Positions 1 through 11,269 of a stretch of 64,000 bases of DNA are shown here, in pieces. Made by a program: the position numbers and the translations under genes. Positions within the stretch are counted from its first letter, which is position 1. Each line of letters starts with the position of its first letter. The notes beneath the pieces are model-generated. The model saw nothing but the letters and a program-made list of their open reading frames with translations, searched no databases and was not told where the DNA came from. This DNA comes from Lithospermum erythrorhizon (taxonomy: Eukaryota > Streptophyta > Magnoliopsida > Boraginales > Boraginaceae), in contig JADFUC010002111.1 of assembly GCA_019722365.1 (NCBI GenBank), forward strand, positions 1 through 64,000. The letters run 5' to 3'.

Positions 1-108
1 GATTACCTCCTTTCCCAAAAAAGTTTCTTAACTGTTAAATGTATTTTAATACTATATGGATTTTTTTAGGATGGAGGTAGTAATAAATGAGTTGATGTGC
101 TTTTGCAG

Positions 109-274
109 GCACAACCTATTCCTGTCAATGTAGAGGATGTCAAAGGTATTATACCACAAGGAAGGATGTATTTTACTTCAAGATTTCATCTTGATTAACT
201 ATGTTGCGCAACCTAATAAAGATCCAATTCGATTAACTTATTGGGAAAGTCGACTGACCGAATCTAGACATTAG
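109..274 (+). pseudogene. Exon-like stretch of unknown product
   Basis: A pyrimidine-rich tract ending in ttttgcag at 108 looks like a plant 3' splice site. The bases after it read as AQPIPVNVEDVKGIIPQGRM, and after a one-base frame change the reading continues as FILINYVAQPNKDPIRLTYW before a stop at 272-274. The amino-acid composition looks protein-like, but I do not recognise the family. It could be the last exon of a host gene cut by the window edge, or a captured or transposon-derived fragment. The single frame change fits a pseudogene or a base-call error. No start codon or second exon is visible. Confidence 0.25.
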
Positions 275-1074
275 TTTGATTTATGAATTTTTGTTATTCT
301 AGTATGTTTTTTCTAAATTGCTTTGGTGATTATTGATAAAAATAGCACTGCTATTTAGATTTATATTTTCTCACCAAATTAGAGGTCTTAGTGATTTAAC
401 ATTGTGCAGATCTAATAACTGTTGCTCAGTATATATTGCTGTGAAAAGAATCAGGTAGTATAAGTTTTTCCTTGTATGTTAGAAGGTCATTAAAACTTTG
501 CTTATTTGGTTACATACCATGTTTTTTGTTTCATCACAATTCATGAACCATGTTCATCATGTTAAAGAAACTAAATACCAATCACATGTCCTGAAATGTA
601 GATACACAACATTCAAGATCATTCAATAGTTTTTCTCAAAAAGAGATCAAACTATTTATTATTTAAGGCTTGTTTGGTGGCTAAGAGACAATATGACATA
701 TTGGTCTTCATAGCATCATCACCTTTGATTGAATCAAAAATTAATTATCCTTCAATCATATCATGTGACTTTGTTCACTTGAACCAAAGTTCATGCAACG
801 TATCAACATGATTGAATCAAGTCTTAAATGTTTGTGGTATTTAAAGTTTATCCTCTATTAGCATAACCAATTGCAATTTGCTGAAGGAGATCGCATTGTA
901 CACTTTATTTCCACAAGTCATCTGGATTTTCCCTAACTTATTTTATTTCACATTATAAAGTCATGCATTTAGTTTGCCCAATGAATGGTGAATAAAATAG
1001 GTAAACTTAATATGCCAAACATAATAGGAAATATGCAACTTAAAATAAACAGTGTAGTTCAAAACAATCCATAC
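275..1074. other. AT-rich stretch without recognised genes
   Basis: AT-rich sequence with no long open frame. It shows no similarity to the gag region that occupies the equivalent place in copia element B, so homology between element D and B stops near 1075. It may be an intron, a 3' flank of the exon-like stretch, or a diverged interior of element D. I see no RNA gene or clear terminal repeat in it. Confidence 0.4.
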
Positions 1075-3101
1075 GTATTTACAAAATGAATTGTAAATAT
1101 AATACCCGTACTTCAAATCTCACAAAATGTACAAGGTATCAAGATCTACTATACTTGATTCAAACGGCAACACTGCATACATTTTGAATCAAGTATAATA
1201 GTAGGTTATCAACCAATTATGTAAAGTAATATGCAAGGTACCAAAGTCTATTATGCCCAGATTCAAACGGCAACACTGCATACATTTTGAATCCAGCACA
1301 ATAGTAGGTTACCAACCAATTACGAAACTACATAACTCTTGTGTCACTAGCATACCATACAGGATGCTACCTGACTTTGTATCTCCGACAAACCGGTTAA
1401 GCATACCAATTAAACCAAATAGTTACTTGGAGTGATCATCTGAAAGCCCACAACGTTAGTGGAAATCACTTCAACATGATCCATTGTCATATCAGTGCAA
1501 ACCAAACACTCGCCATCATAGTGTATCCAGATTAATGCAAACTGGATTTCACAACTTTTAAAATTGGCTTGATACGTTGCTTAAATTTTAATTTCAGAGA
1601 TTAATGTTATTTAACTTTATTTAACCATGCATAGACAGCATTATTATTCAAGAACATGCAATAACATGAAAATAAATAAATAAACACATTTAGAGATATG
1701 TATATGACCCTCAGGACCTATTACATCACTTAACAAGTGAAATGCTAACATAAGTCCCCTATTACAAAAGACTTAACAAGTTAGCAAGTGTTGTATTCTT
1801 TCAACACCTTGAAACCTCAAGTCTCCAAGTACATCTTGTGGAAACGCTATCTTCACGCCACCACAAACAAAGACATACTACTACTCTAACCCAACTTGGG
1901 ACAACATTGCTGTGCTTAAGGGAACGAATACAAAAGAAATACGACTCAACGTGTCACATATTTCCAAGACGCGCATCAGAATAAATAAAATTAAACCTAC
2001 TATATCTAAATACCTCCTTTCCATTCCAACAATATATACGGCAAACATTAAAAATTAAAATAAAATGTGACCTTTAATTGGCTCATATATATTAAATGGA
2101 ATGAGATTAAAATGTCATAATCGACTAATTAATTACTCCATTATTTTACAATTAATTATCAATTAATGTAAATTTTAAATTCAAATATATTCCACATGAT
2201 TAATGATAATTATTACAATAATTATCAGCCACTTAAATCATGGAATAATTACTTACAAGTAATTAACTCCAAAATTTAAAATTTAAAAGTTTTCATGAAA
2301 ATATTTTCAAAAATTATCAATTAATGAAAATAATTATGAAAGGGAAATATAAATCAAATTTAATGCCATTCAAGATATATATTCAATTATCTTAATGAAA
2401 AAATTTATGATTTAACATTTAAAACCGAAATTAGTATCATCAATAATTTTAAAAAAACAAAAAATAATTACATAAAAAGAGTCACATTTGTGGCTTTTCT
2501 AAAAACGGACGACGGTAACTTCAACGACTCAAACCGCCGATCACTTCCGGCCACCCATGAGTGACACGCCACGCCGCTGACATATTACGGTCGATGAGCT
2601 GCCTCCGTGGCCGGAACGGGCTCAAGAATCGGCGCCGCTCGAAAAAGCCGCAGTTCGGGCGACCGATTTTGCAATTCATTTCCGCTTTCGCTTCCAGATT
2701 AATTACAACTTTTGTAAAAACGATTTGCGCTTCCTAAAAATTCAAAAAATTTGGGATTTTTTCTTTGAATGATCATCAAATATCATTATTCAACACGCTC
2801 CATGAATTTCTATCAAAAAAATACTCTAGTTTTTCGATTAAATCAAAAATAATCCAGAAATTCAACAAATTTTTAGGAGTACTTAAAAAATTAAAAATTT
2901 GAAAGAAAAATTGGCACGAATCTCAAAGGGTCGAGAACATGCATTTAATTTCATAATTTTCTCGAAATTTTTAAACCTCAATCGTAGGCAACCCAAAATG
3001 ATTCTACCTCAAATTAAAAATACAAATTAATCAATTTTTAATCCCTTTCAATTCATGAAATAATTAAATAAACATCAAATCATCAAAATCAATACATGAA
3101 A
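1075..3101 (-). mobile_element. Copia element D: long non-coding leader
   Basis: This block matches the leader of element B (58200-59936) base by base in several stretches: the segment ending in TTTGAATC..AGTATAATAGTAGG, the CACTTCAACRYGATCCATTGTCATATCA block near 1470 (58515 in B), and the CTAACRTAAGTC block near 1750. It also keeps the order AT-rich stretch, GC-rich island (about 2500-2690), LTR. In minus-strand sense it follows the 5' LTR at 3102-4280. A leader of about 2 kb between LTR and gag is long for a copia element. The revcomp of its 1740-1760 stretch recurs at 30740-30770 in element C, so all three copia elements here share this leader type. No coding sequence is recognised in it. 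Confidence 0.6.
1150..1324. repeat. Leader hairpin and 103-bp direct duplication
   Basis: TATACTTGATTCAAA (1150-1164) and TTTGAATCAAGTATA (1183-1197) are perfect inverted arms of 15 bp around an 18-base loop. The loop and right arm are repeated 103 bp downstream: the stretch 1157-1221 recurs with a few changes at 1260-1324. Element B has a single copy near 58290-58360 with weaker pairing. Seen directly; any function in RNA folding is inference. Confidence 0.75.
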
Positions 3102-4280
3102 TGATGATTCCAGCCATGTGAAACATATATAAAATGGGTTGATTTTTTCATATTATATATTCATCAATCAATATATAACCGCTTTAAATAATCAGTCTAA
3201 CTAACAACTATGCCAACACACAATCAAATTGGGGATAAAATAAATATATCAAACTTGGGAAGAGCCTGCTATCTAAGAATCTAGTATGAATTTCAATCAT
3301 GATAAACACCAAATTCATACATCCCTGATCCTCAAAATGATATAAATTAATCTAAAACACATAATTAACAATTACATCACAAAGAGTTCTTACATTCTGC
3401 AATAAGAACGTAAACCAACTCCTCAAGAAGATGTCTCATGGAATGCCTTGAAAAACCTCTCCACTTTTTGTCCAACACCAAAACGACGCCCTCTGGGGAT
3501 CGGCATTACCTGCGAGTGAATCGTAATCCGTAGACTCAACTCGATAGTCACAGAACAAAAAATGGAAGAGAAATTCTTCCATTTCTTATGGCGGCGGGCG
3601 TTTATACTATATGACCAGTGGATTTTTTCATTTTTCATGAAATGAAAGACCCTTGTTCTTCCTTTAATACATTTTACACTTCACCATAAACTCGTTAAGA
3701 AATCGTTTAACTTGTTAATTTAATGACCGTTATGGCTTTCAATCAAATAACGGCTATTAACAGTTGCTCCATTTTAATTAACTTAACAAGTCAATTAAAA
3801 TACTAATGAAGTCACTATCAAATAACTTCTAATGCTTGGTTCATCAATTTCACTTTCTTAATTGATTAAACTTGTAAAGTTTAACTAATACGCTTCATCA
3901 ATATATATTTATCAAATATATAAATATCGAGACATTTCTAATATATTAAGTCTCTTGCTTTTGTTTCATGCATGAAATATAATCGAATATCACTGTATTG
4001 CGGCGTGGACCTTCTAGGCTCAAATAATGCAGTATCAGATAATAATAATAATCACCAATTACTATTATTATAACGACACCCAGCAGCATCTAAATAATCG
4101 CTTCATAAGCCCTAAATTATCAGCGGCGAACTCCACACTAAGAATATACAATTGGCTTCAAGCGTGAACACTGTTCCAAAAGAATCACATTTAACCAACC
4201 CGGTAAAATGAATTGGATACACAATCGGCCGCAACGAAGAGCACAACAAGTGAATCAATTCTCATTGCTGATTTCCAACA
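3102..4280 (-). mobile_element. Copia element D: LTR
   Basis: The right half matches the B LTRs at 53223-53511 and 62990-63278: CATGAAATATAA, the ATAATAATAATAAT / AATTACTATTATTAT hairpin (4039-4071), a CCTAAATTATCA block and the end GATTTCCAACA. In minus-strand sense it starts TGTTGGAAATCAG at 4280 and ends near 3102 (TGATGATTCC on the plus strand, compare TGATGCGGAATAAATTCC in B), so it has the TG...CA ends of an LTR. The left half (3280-3640) is more diverged. At about 1.18 kb it is longer than the 0.89-kb B LTR. It abuts solo gypsy LTR S1, which it appears to have truncated. Confidence 0.6.
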
Positions 4281-5364
4281 AAACCCACCACGCCAACAAC
4301 TTACTCACAAAGACATCTTAATCACAAAAGAGCTATCTCTCTATTGTTATCTTTCTTGGGTGATAAATACCTCGACATAATATACAACTCAAACATACAA
4401 ATTAACAACTCAAACATATATCTCAACATCTCATAACTCAAGCATTACACAACTCAACCACTTATCTTTGGGCCTATCTTTTAAACAAGCTTACCCCAAT
4501 TATCGCTATACACCTACTTCATGACATCTAAATGTTTATTATAAGAACTCCAAATCGTATCATTATCTTAATACAACTCGAGCAGCGTGACATCTTAAAT
4601 CAAGATAACTTAAGTACCTAAATTATCTCCCAAATTCTTTATTTAGTCTACGGAACTTATTCACCGCAATGTATCAATCGTCATGCCAGTCACAACCTAT
4701 ACTAACACGCTTAATCCAATTTTCCACTATATATATAAAATATCATCAACATCATCTCTAGACTAGCCTCGACGACAGCTTTTAATTTTTTATATCTAAC
4801 GCTTCCTCATTCAAAAGTTATCTCACCCATTAACCAACCTAACTTTTAACCTTAAAGGACGCATAATCCATTAATACCACTCAGACCACAGTTAAAATAT
4901 GATAATATTATCAATAATCAACCAAACCTAATTCGACATAATTTCATCAAGGCAACATCTAAGATAATCAAAGACAACGTTTCATCACCAATAAACGTTT
5001 CTAAAATGAATATACAACAATTATTAGAAAATTTAAACAACATGTCAAATATGAATAAGACATATATATATATCCCACGTCTACTGCGTCATACAACATA
5101 ATTCCAAAGAAAGTCTCGACATAACATACGGAGATATAATAGAAAGTTTTGTAAATCACACAATCTTGTTAACTCAAGAGACTCAACAACGCATCGGCAC
5201 CTGGGCCATCGAACCATCCATCGCTTCATATATCCACCACTATACCAACTCTTAACGCGATATGCCTTAATCCGTCTATGAACGGACCAATCGACAATCA
5301 CACAAAGATTTATACCGAACCAGATTTATAACGGAAGATGTCATCCAAGACTTATACACAAATA

Positions 5365-5545
5365 TAAGGCAAACCGCACTTATACACTGGGGTGATAGCG
5401 CACACCGCACTTATACACCAAGTATAAGTGCACACCGCACTTATACACCAAGTATAAGGCACCAGACTTATACACTCAAGATAAGGCACAATCGCACTTA
5501 TACACCAAGTATAAAGTTAAAACCGCACTTATACACAAAGTTTAA
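5365..5545. repeat. Minisatellite of about 35 bp in LTR S1
   Basis: Five or so imperfect units built on CCGCACTTATACACCAAG followed by TATAAGGCACA. The unit length drifts between about 28 and 40 bases. Units contain short inverted parts (CTTATAC / GTATAAG). Seen directly. Confidence 0.8.
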
Positions 5546-5719
5546 GGCCACATATCCCCCGCACGTGGGAAGAGAGCCACCTAACCCTAATCATCTCAAC
5601 TATACTGGCCACATCCTACTCAAGTCACCCCAAAGTCACGCATAACCCAAACCAACACCTCTCAATAACCAACTACTCTACTCAAGAAAAATATCCAAGC
5701 ACACGCTAAAACATCTCAC

Positions 5720-6090
5720 AATCATAAATTAATTACAACCACCGACAAGGCCACGTAAATACAACAAATGGCGTTAATTCACGTAGTCGCCATGTTGGCC
5801 GACAAGTGCCACGTAAATACTAAAAGCCACATGTCACAGAATACCAAAAGCACCAGTGGCCACAGAATACAACAAAGGTCGACAGTGCCACGTAAATCGA
5901 AATATAAGTTGTGAGGTCGCTCTATTACTTACCTCAAGCAATCTTCAACGCCGCAATATAATTCACATAATTCATACGGCTCACACAAATGGATCACATA
6001 ATCATACAACCATTACACGTATACCATTCTACATAATCATAACACAATGTCACGTATACCATTCTCACATAATCATACCACAATGACATT
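5720..6090. repeat. Second repeat block in LTR S1
   Basis: Two short-unit arrays lie side by side. 5745-5900 repeats GTGCCACGTAAAT and GGCCACAGAATAC; 5985-6085 repeats ACGTATACCATTCT and CACATAATCATA. Neither unit is seen in the other LTR copies. Confidence 0.65.
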
Positions 6091-7357
6091 ACGTTTCACA
6101 CAATTTAAAGTAAGATGTAGCATGGAGATAAGATCACTGCTACAATAAACGCTCTTCTAATCGATCCTGGGCCGCTTTTCCCATCGCTCCGCCTAATCAA
6201 AAAAAACACTGTAAAATATAATTACTACTCAACACTGAATTGCATCTTAATTAAATTAATTTTCAACACATTTTAGTTACAAATTAACAACTTAAGTATG
6301 TATTGCTACTTATGCTCTTCAATAACCATTAAAAGACGAATTTTAACTATCCTAACCAAATCCTGTTAATCGGGTCAACACTTTAACCAACACCCAACAT
6401 TATCAACCACTTCAATCAACCCAAAATATCAACTTTTCCAACTACTCAAACCATTTCTAACAACCCTAATCCCAAAGTCAAGCATTACTCAAAATCTACT
6501 AAAACTAATTTCAACATATATTCTTCCAACAACCTTAATACTCATAATTTCACCTCAAAACAATTACAATAACGGTCCAATAACATATTTATACTATCAA
6601 CCCACAAATACTCAAAAGTCAACTCAACCATAACAACACTTTCTACCCCAAATATCGACTATTATCAACTCCTATATAATAATCTAAGCTTCCACAATAA
6701 TTATATTCAATAATATCTCATAAAAAACCAAGTCAACCCAAAAATTCCAAGAAGTCAACGGCCCTAAAACGTCTCGAAATTCCACATCGAACACGATATT
6801 TCAACTCAAGAATAAATCAATTTAACCCAAGAATCACCGAGCAATAAAATTCGAATACAAAAGCTTCAACGAAAAAGTCAACTTGCGATCTCACAAAATA
6901 CCCAACAAGGTCGTGACTTTTTACCTTGAAACGACGAGGACGATGAGGAAGCTCTCCAAACACTATACTCAGTGCTCTCAAGATGTAAGAGAAATCAAGA
7001 AAAAAATAAAGAGGGAGAGTGAGTGAGACGCTTCTACCAAGCTCCTGAGAAGGAGAATGGCTTGAGCTTTTGGGCTCATTGTTTATGGGGCTAACGGTTT
7101 GCCCATTTAGCTTTATACGGTGAAACCCAATCGCTTTAATTCAATCGATACTTCGCTTTAACTTATCTCACAACTGAACTTCCAAATATTAACATTTCTT
7201 CCTCAAATTATACAGCTTCACCCAAATACATTACTGCATCCGATTAAAACATTAAAATTTACCAAACCTAATTCCGATCCACAGATTACCTATTCAACTT
7301 CTAATTTTTTTGCCTTTCCTCAAAGAATCCATCTATGCAATCCAAGATATCATTACA

Positions 7358-7673
7358 GAATATTAGTACGAAACGGGTTATCGCATGTTGTTTTGTTGTA
7401 GTTGATGTTCAGTATTTGTTATTTTTGGGATTTTAGATTGCATATTGTTTGACATTTTGTACTTCTTTGATAGTTGGCAAGAGCATGGTGGTTTTGTATG
7501 TGTTGTGAGATACCACGACGGATTATTTCAAAAAAAAATTTGTTTTCGGAGGCATTTAATTTATCGTCATTTATTATTCCACTGAGTCATCATCTTGCTC
7601 ATGGCGACTCGGGTGTTCAGATTTGACGATTCTAACTCTCGTAGGCGACCCCGACTGGGCGGTCATGGTCATA
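7358..7673 (+). mobile_element. Element A (gypsy): 3' end of 5' LTR
   Basis: 7381-7670 aligns with 19412-19711: GCATGTTGTTT, TTGTTATTTTTGGGATTT, GATACCACGACGGATTATTT, the GAGTCATC block and CGATTCTAAC..GGCGACC. The end GGCGGTCATGGTCATA corresponds to the family end GGTCGTTACA. A tRNA-iMet-type primer binding site follows at once, which fixes this as a 5' LTR and the element as plus-strand. The rest of the LTR is displaced by S1 and must lie beyond S1 and D, outside the window. Confidence 0.75.
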
Positions 7674-7678
7674 TAATT

Positions 7679-7696
7679 TTGGTATCAAAGCACAGG
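7679..7696 (+). promoter_or_regulatory. Primer binding site (tRNA-iMet type), element A
   Basis: TTGGTATCAAAGCACAGG lies six bases after the LTR end and resembles the usual plant PBS TTGGTATCAGAGCC. The same LTR-end/PBS junction is present in reverse in element G (GCTCGATACCAAAATT at 44951), which supports the call. Confidence 0.75.
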
Positions 7697-7699
7697 TTT

Positions 7700-9130
7700 T
7701 AGTCTCAAGGCCCCGCGTTATGTGCCCCATCGAAGTTGTTTTTGAGTTGTTTTGGTTGAGTTTTCTCGAGGCTTTAATCTTTTCTTTCGCTTTTCCCTAG
7801 ATTGTCAAGATTCCTACCAAGAGTGTACACGCCAGATTTTACTCGCGCTACCGTGAGCGCCTCTCGGGGCGCCGGAGGTAAAGCCTGCAGTGGTCGGCGC
7901 TACGGGTAAAGGGCAGACGGTTTCCACGTGGACAAATGTGAGTTGTGAGTACATGCAGCGCAAGGGCTGGGTGATGAAATGCTGCTGAACAAACAGAAGT
8001 TCGAGTACATCCATCCCCCCAAATACCGCTGTCACATTTGCAGCGTCGAGATCCGGTACATGCCTGCAGCGCACACCGCGAGGCCGAAGCTCGCAGTAAG
8101 TTCTTTGATCAAGCTCGAGGAGCAGTCTCCCCAAATTTTTTGTAGTCACACCCATCGGTGGCACTGAAGTTCATTACGCATAATGGAGACTATATTTGAG
8201 CCGACAAGTTAAAGTGGTAGATGAGGTCGTTCACCACTTATGGACTTCATGAGGGGCGCCGTGGACTCCAAGGTAATTTTATGCCTATCTTCGATCACAG
8301 GTTTATAGGATCCTATGTCTTAGAGCTGGTAGAGCTATTTAGTGACAACTATCACCGAGTACCCATAATAATACCGCATGGGAGAGAGATTTGATCCTTT
8401 TTGACCTCGTAGGCATCGTCACGAGTACGGTGAGGCGTTCAAATAGTCATGGCTACCTACTTCCCAAAGGTGCATCCTGTGTCAAGAAGATCGGTAGATT
8501 TCTCGTGGACGGGTCGATTTCGGGAGATCCGCCAATCGCCAATACTTAATCTTTACTAGTTTTCATGAGCCGAGGAACGCCGCATTTAAGGTCCAGATGT
8601 AAGCAATTGAGCCCGACGCTAGCGGGCGAAGAGGAACTACGTGAGTCGGTCAGTACCAGCGGACCTCTAGTTGGAGCATCTCAGAGGAGTGACGGGGTCC
8701 GGCCCAGACGCGTCCTTCAACAGACCTATTATTCGCCCGAGTTATTCTAATAGCTTTCTCGCACCGCGTTGCCTGGATCCGTGGATTTCGTGAAATGATC
8801 ACTGGAGTTCCGAGTGATGTCCGATGTTTCCGCTATGTAAGACCGGGTCATAGACGTGATTGTTTTGCAGATGATCTATTTCCGCTGCCGCAGGCCTCGA
8901 CATCTTCGCGGGGCGTTTGCCTCGCCCAAAAGAGTCAAGCAGCCAGTACTTTCACCAAAGCATAGCCAAGCGTAGAGGTGGATATCAGCGCGAGCGGACG
9001 CTTTCTGGGAAAGCATGGAGGTCGTGGTCATGAGTCGAGTTCTCGTGGGAGCTTGAAGAAAGGCAAACAGAAGGCACTGGCAGAGGCTGAAATTCACGCT
9101 AGCTACTCAAATATGAGGCGCCAGGATGCT
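7700..9130 (+). pseudogene. Element A: decayed gag region
   Basis: This is the interval between the PBS and the protease motif, where gag must lie in a gypsy element. The GC content is higher than in the LTRs, as in the pol part. No frame runs for more than about 60 codons on the plus strand, and I could not place a zinc knuckle with confidence. A basic, Gly/Arg-rich stretch around 8930-9060 is where the knuckle would be expected. The call rests on position more than on motifs. Confidence 0.4.
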
Positions 9131-9275
9131 CTGTAGTCATGACAGGTACTCGTTATTATATGATTCTCGGTGGGGGCTAGCGCATTTTTTTATTCAGAGC
9201 TACTACCATTTATTTCGCAGTAGTTTTGTTAATGCTTTACCTTTTACGCTGAGTCTTATTTGCTCCACTTATTAT
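9131..9275 (+). pseudogene. Element A: aspartic protease fragment
   Basis: From 9138 the frame reads VMTGTRYYMIL, matching the VTGTLLLYD strand that precedes the catalytic loop in plant gypsy proteases. The following bases resemble the D[ST]GA[ST]HSFIS loop but are frameshifted and the DSG codons cannot be read cleanly. RT follows about 500 bp later. An active protease is ruled out in this copy. Confidence 0.35.
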
Positions 9276-9739
9276 CATGACAATCAAAGTAGCGAGGTTT
9301 GCTGAGGTTGGGGAGTATGCCTATAGACAGTTCTTGACCGTGAATAATCGGGCCATAGTTATGGACCTACTTCCGCTTGCTAATAGACTTTGATCTTATC
9401 TTTGCATGGATCAAGTTTGTATATATCACGCCAAAATTCGACTACCACCGAAAAGAACATCATTCAAGTGGGGTCCGGCAGACTGATATTTTGTTTGGGT
9501 GGAGTTAGGAAGATCCTACCTTCAAGTTTCATTTTGGCACACGAGGCCGAAAAGTCAAGCGAAGAAAAAGCTTCGGGTTGGTTTCTGGATACAATACCCG
9601 GAGGCAGGCAGCCAGATCGAGTGACGTTCAAGGTCTCGCAAAGATGCTGATGCTTTTTCCCAGGATTCAAGCAGTTTACCGTGAGGCGGAGTTTTCGATG
9701 CAGGTAGTTCCTGTGTACCGCCGATTTCTATTAGCCTCG

Positions 9740-10450
9740 GCCTGTGACGTCTAAAGAGAGTCGCAGAGTCAAGATCAGCTTAAAGGAACCGCTTGATAAG
9801 CGGATTATCAAACCGAGCGCTTTCCGCCGCGCGCGCACCAGCTCGCTTGTAGTAAGAAGGATGGCATGCTGAGAAGGCGTGAGATAGACTACGTGCAAAT
9901 GGTCATGTGACTATCAGCAACCATTCATCGTCGGTGATAGATAATCATTTGACTAATCGGTGGACGCAAGGTATTTTCAAGATTGATCAGATCCGGTTAT
10001 CACCACTGAGGATCATGAGGGGCATATTCCAAAATCAACATTTCGATCCCGTACGGGCACTACGGTAGTTTACGCGACGCCATCTGTCAATTAACGCACC
10101 AAAGAAGATTCGATTTATGAATCGGGTGTTCGGGAATTGGATAAACCGTGATTGTGTCTATTGACGGCATTCCTCGATCTACTCGAAAGGTATAGCAGTG
10201 AGCACGGTAGACACTCAAGGCGTGGTGTTGGGGAGGTATCGAGACGCATAGGTTGTATGCCAAGTCACCTGGCGGTGGCACCTGGTCAAAGGTACGCCTT
10301 GGGCCATACAGATCAAAGTATTTGTGTGGATCCTCTCGAAGGTGGAGGTCGGAATAATCGGGGAGTCGACCCACCTGAGCGATTAAGAGAGAGCTTTCGG
10401 CTCGCCGCATATTACGTGAGGTTTATCAGAACTCTCTCATTAATTACTAA
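9740..10450 (+). pseudogene. Element A: reverse transcriptase, Ty3/gypsy type
   Basis: Motifs appear in the right order, jumping frames: QLKEPLDKRIIKPSAF (9778-9825, finger region), FKIDQIRLSPLRI (9976-10015, equivalent of the SKIDLRSGYHQLRI box), a TFR-YGHYEF-like stretch, FMNRVFGNW (10114-10140), then the catalytic box near 10155-10170 and a thumb with VDPLEGG (10338) and LAAYYVRFI (10403-10428). At the catalytic box the bases read ATTGACGGCATT, that is I-D-G-I in place of the usual I-D-D-I, so the second catalytic aspartate is not encoded. Stops and shifts occur throughout. Confidence 0.75.
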
Positions 10451-10529
10451 TTCACGACAAGTGTTGACTGTGGAAGTGGTGTTCCCTTTATTTTGGATGA
10501 GTAGGATCATGAGATGTTTAGAGAGTCAT

Positions 10530-10920
10530 GCGTTCTACTCACCGTATGTGGGTTTTCGCCTTACCATCCGGTCTCAGGTTGGGGTGGATATACAAATACG
10601 CTATTACACCATCAAATAAGGCGTGGTCACGCAGAACGTGGAGTGATTGCCTATGCTTCTATTACTGAGAACTACTTAGGAATTACCCGACCCATGATCT
10701 CTTGAAAGGCGCTGACAGGTTTATACCAAGTTGAGGCATTACTTCTAAGGGTTGATGCTAGATTTTCACCGATCATAAAGTTCAAGATTCCCGACGCAGA
10801 GATGAATTCCGAGGAAGAGGATATGGATGATGCTATCATCACTTTACGTATCTTTCATCGAGTATCACCCGGGAAGGAGAATGTCAGAGCGTATGCTCGA
10901 AGTCGAAAGGGAAGGCAAAA
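10530..10920 (+). pseudogene. Element A: RNase H domain
   Basis: Follows RT directly. ERGVIAYAS (10637-10662) matches the GRVIAYASRQL strand. Downstream, frame-shifted pieces resemble the TDHKSLKYFFTQKELN block (10770-10805), and FIEYHPGRRMSERML (10849-10893) matches the tail YHPGKANVVADAL. The order and spacing agree with a Ty3/gypsy RNase H. It is inactive through frameshifts. Confidence 0.7.
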
Positions 10921-11139
10921 AAGAACCAAACGTAGACGTTGTACTGAGCCGATGTTGGTGTTTTAGCAGCTGGCAGTCGGTTGCCTGCGAAAAGTTCCAC
11001 ATGTACTGCTTTGGATCGAATCTTGGAGCTTCACCAAAAGAGATAAGAAATTTATCATCATTAAAGAGGCGTAGAGCGAGGTAGATCGATTTCGTGGTCG
11101 ATTTATAGCCAAAAGCTGGTGATGAATGCTAGTTGTTCG

Positions 11140-11269
11140 TACAGATTCTCGAGGGAGTCAATAAGAGATTCTTGATGAGGCCTCACAATGCTCCTTATAG
11201 CACGCATCCTGGAAGACGTAAGATGTATCTGACTCGAGGTCGGGTTTATCGTGGTCCTGGGACGAAGAG
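11140..11269 (+). pseudogene. Element A: integrase N-terminal zinc-binding part
   Basis: APYSTHPGRRKMY (11189-11227) is the H-x-x-x-x-HPG-x-x-KMY segment that carries the histidines of the integrase HHCC finger. It is followed by VYRGPGTK, equivalent to YWWPGMK. The domain stops at 11269 where solo LTR S2 starts with TGTAACGATCC. The two cysteines (LVCQC) are found on the other side of S2 at about 13520, so one integrase gene is split. Confidence 0.8.

Larger units (their letters stand above)
4281..7357 (-). mobile_element. Gypsy-family LTR S1, left-truncated, minus strand
   Basis: Plus-strand bases are A/C-rich and T-poor, as in the other minus copies of this LTR. Shared landmarks in order are a CAACTC-rich zone (4380-4480), a tandem-repeat slot (5365-5545), a CGCCTAATC block near 6190, a long AT/CA stretch, AAAGTCAAC W-box complements near 6880, and a right end GATATCATTACA at 7357 that matches the revcomp of the family start TGTAACGA. 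The opposite terminal segment (CCATCGTGGTATTT block, TGTAACGACC end) is missing and copia LTR D lies there instead. The copy sits inside the 5' LTR of element A, whose plus-strand remnant resumes at 7358. The assignment of 4281-5000 is the weakest part. Confidence 0.55.

Noticed and set aside
5365..5545. Regularly spaced repeats considered as a CRISPR-like array
   Set aside because: Units are imperfect, vary in length and have no distinct spacers; the context is a plant LTR.
10152..10619. 155-codon plus-strand frame as an intact gene
   Set aside because: It is the RT thumb region of gypsy A, with the catalytic box in a different frame.
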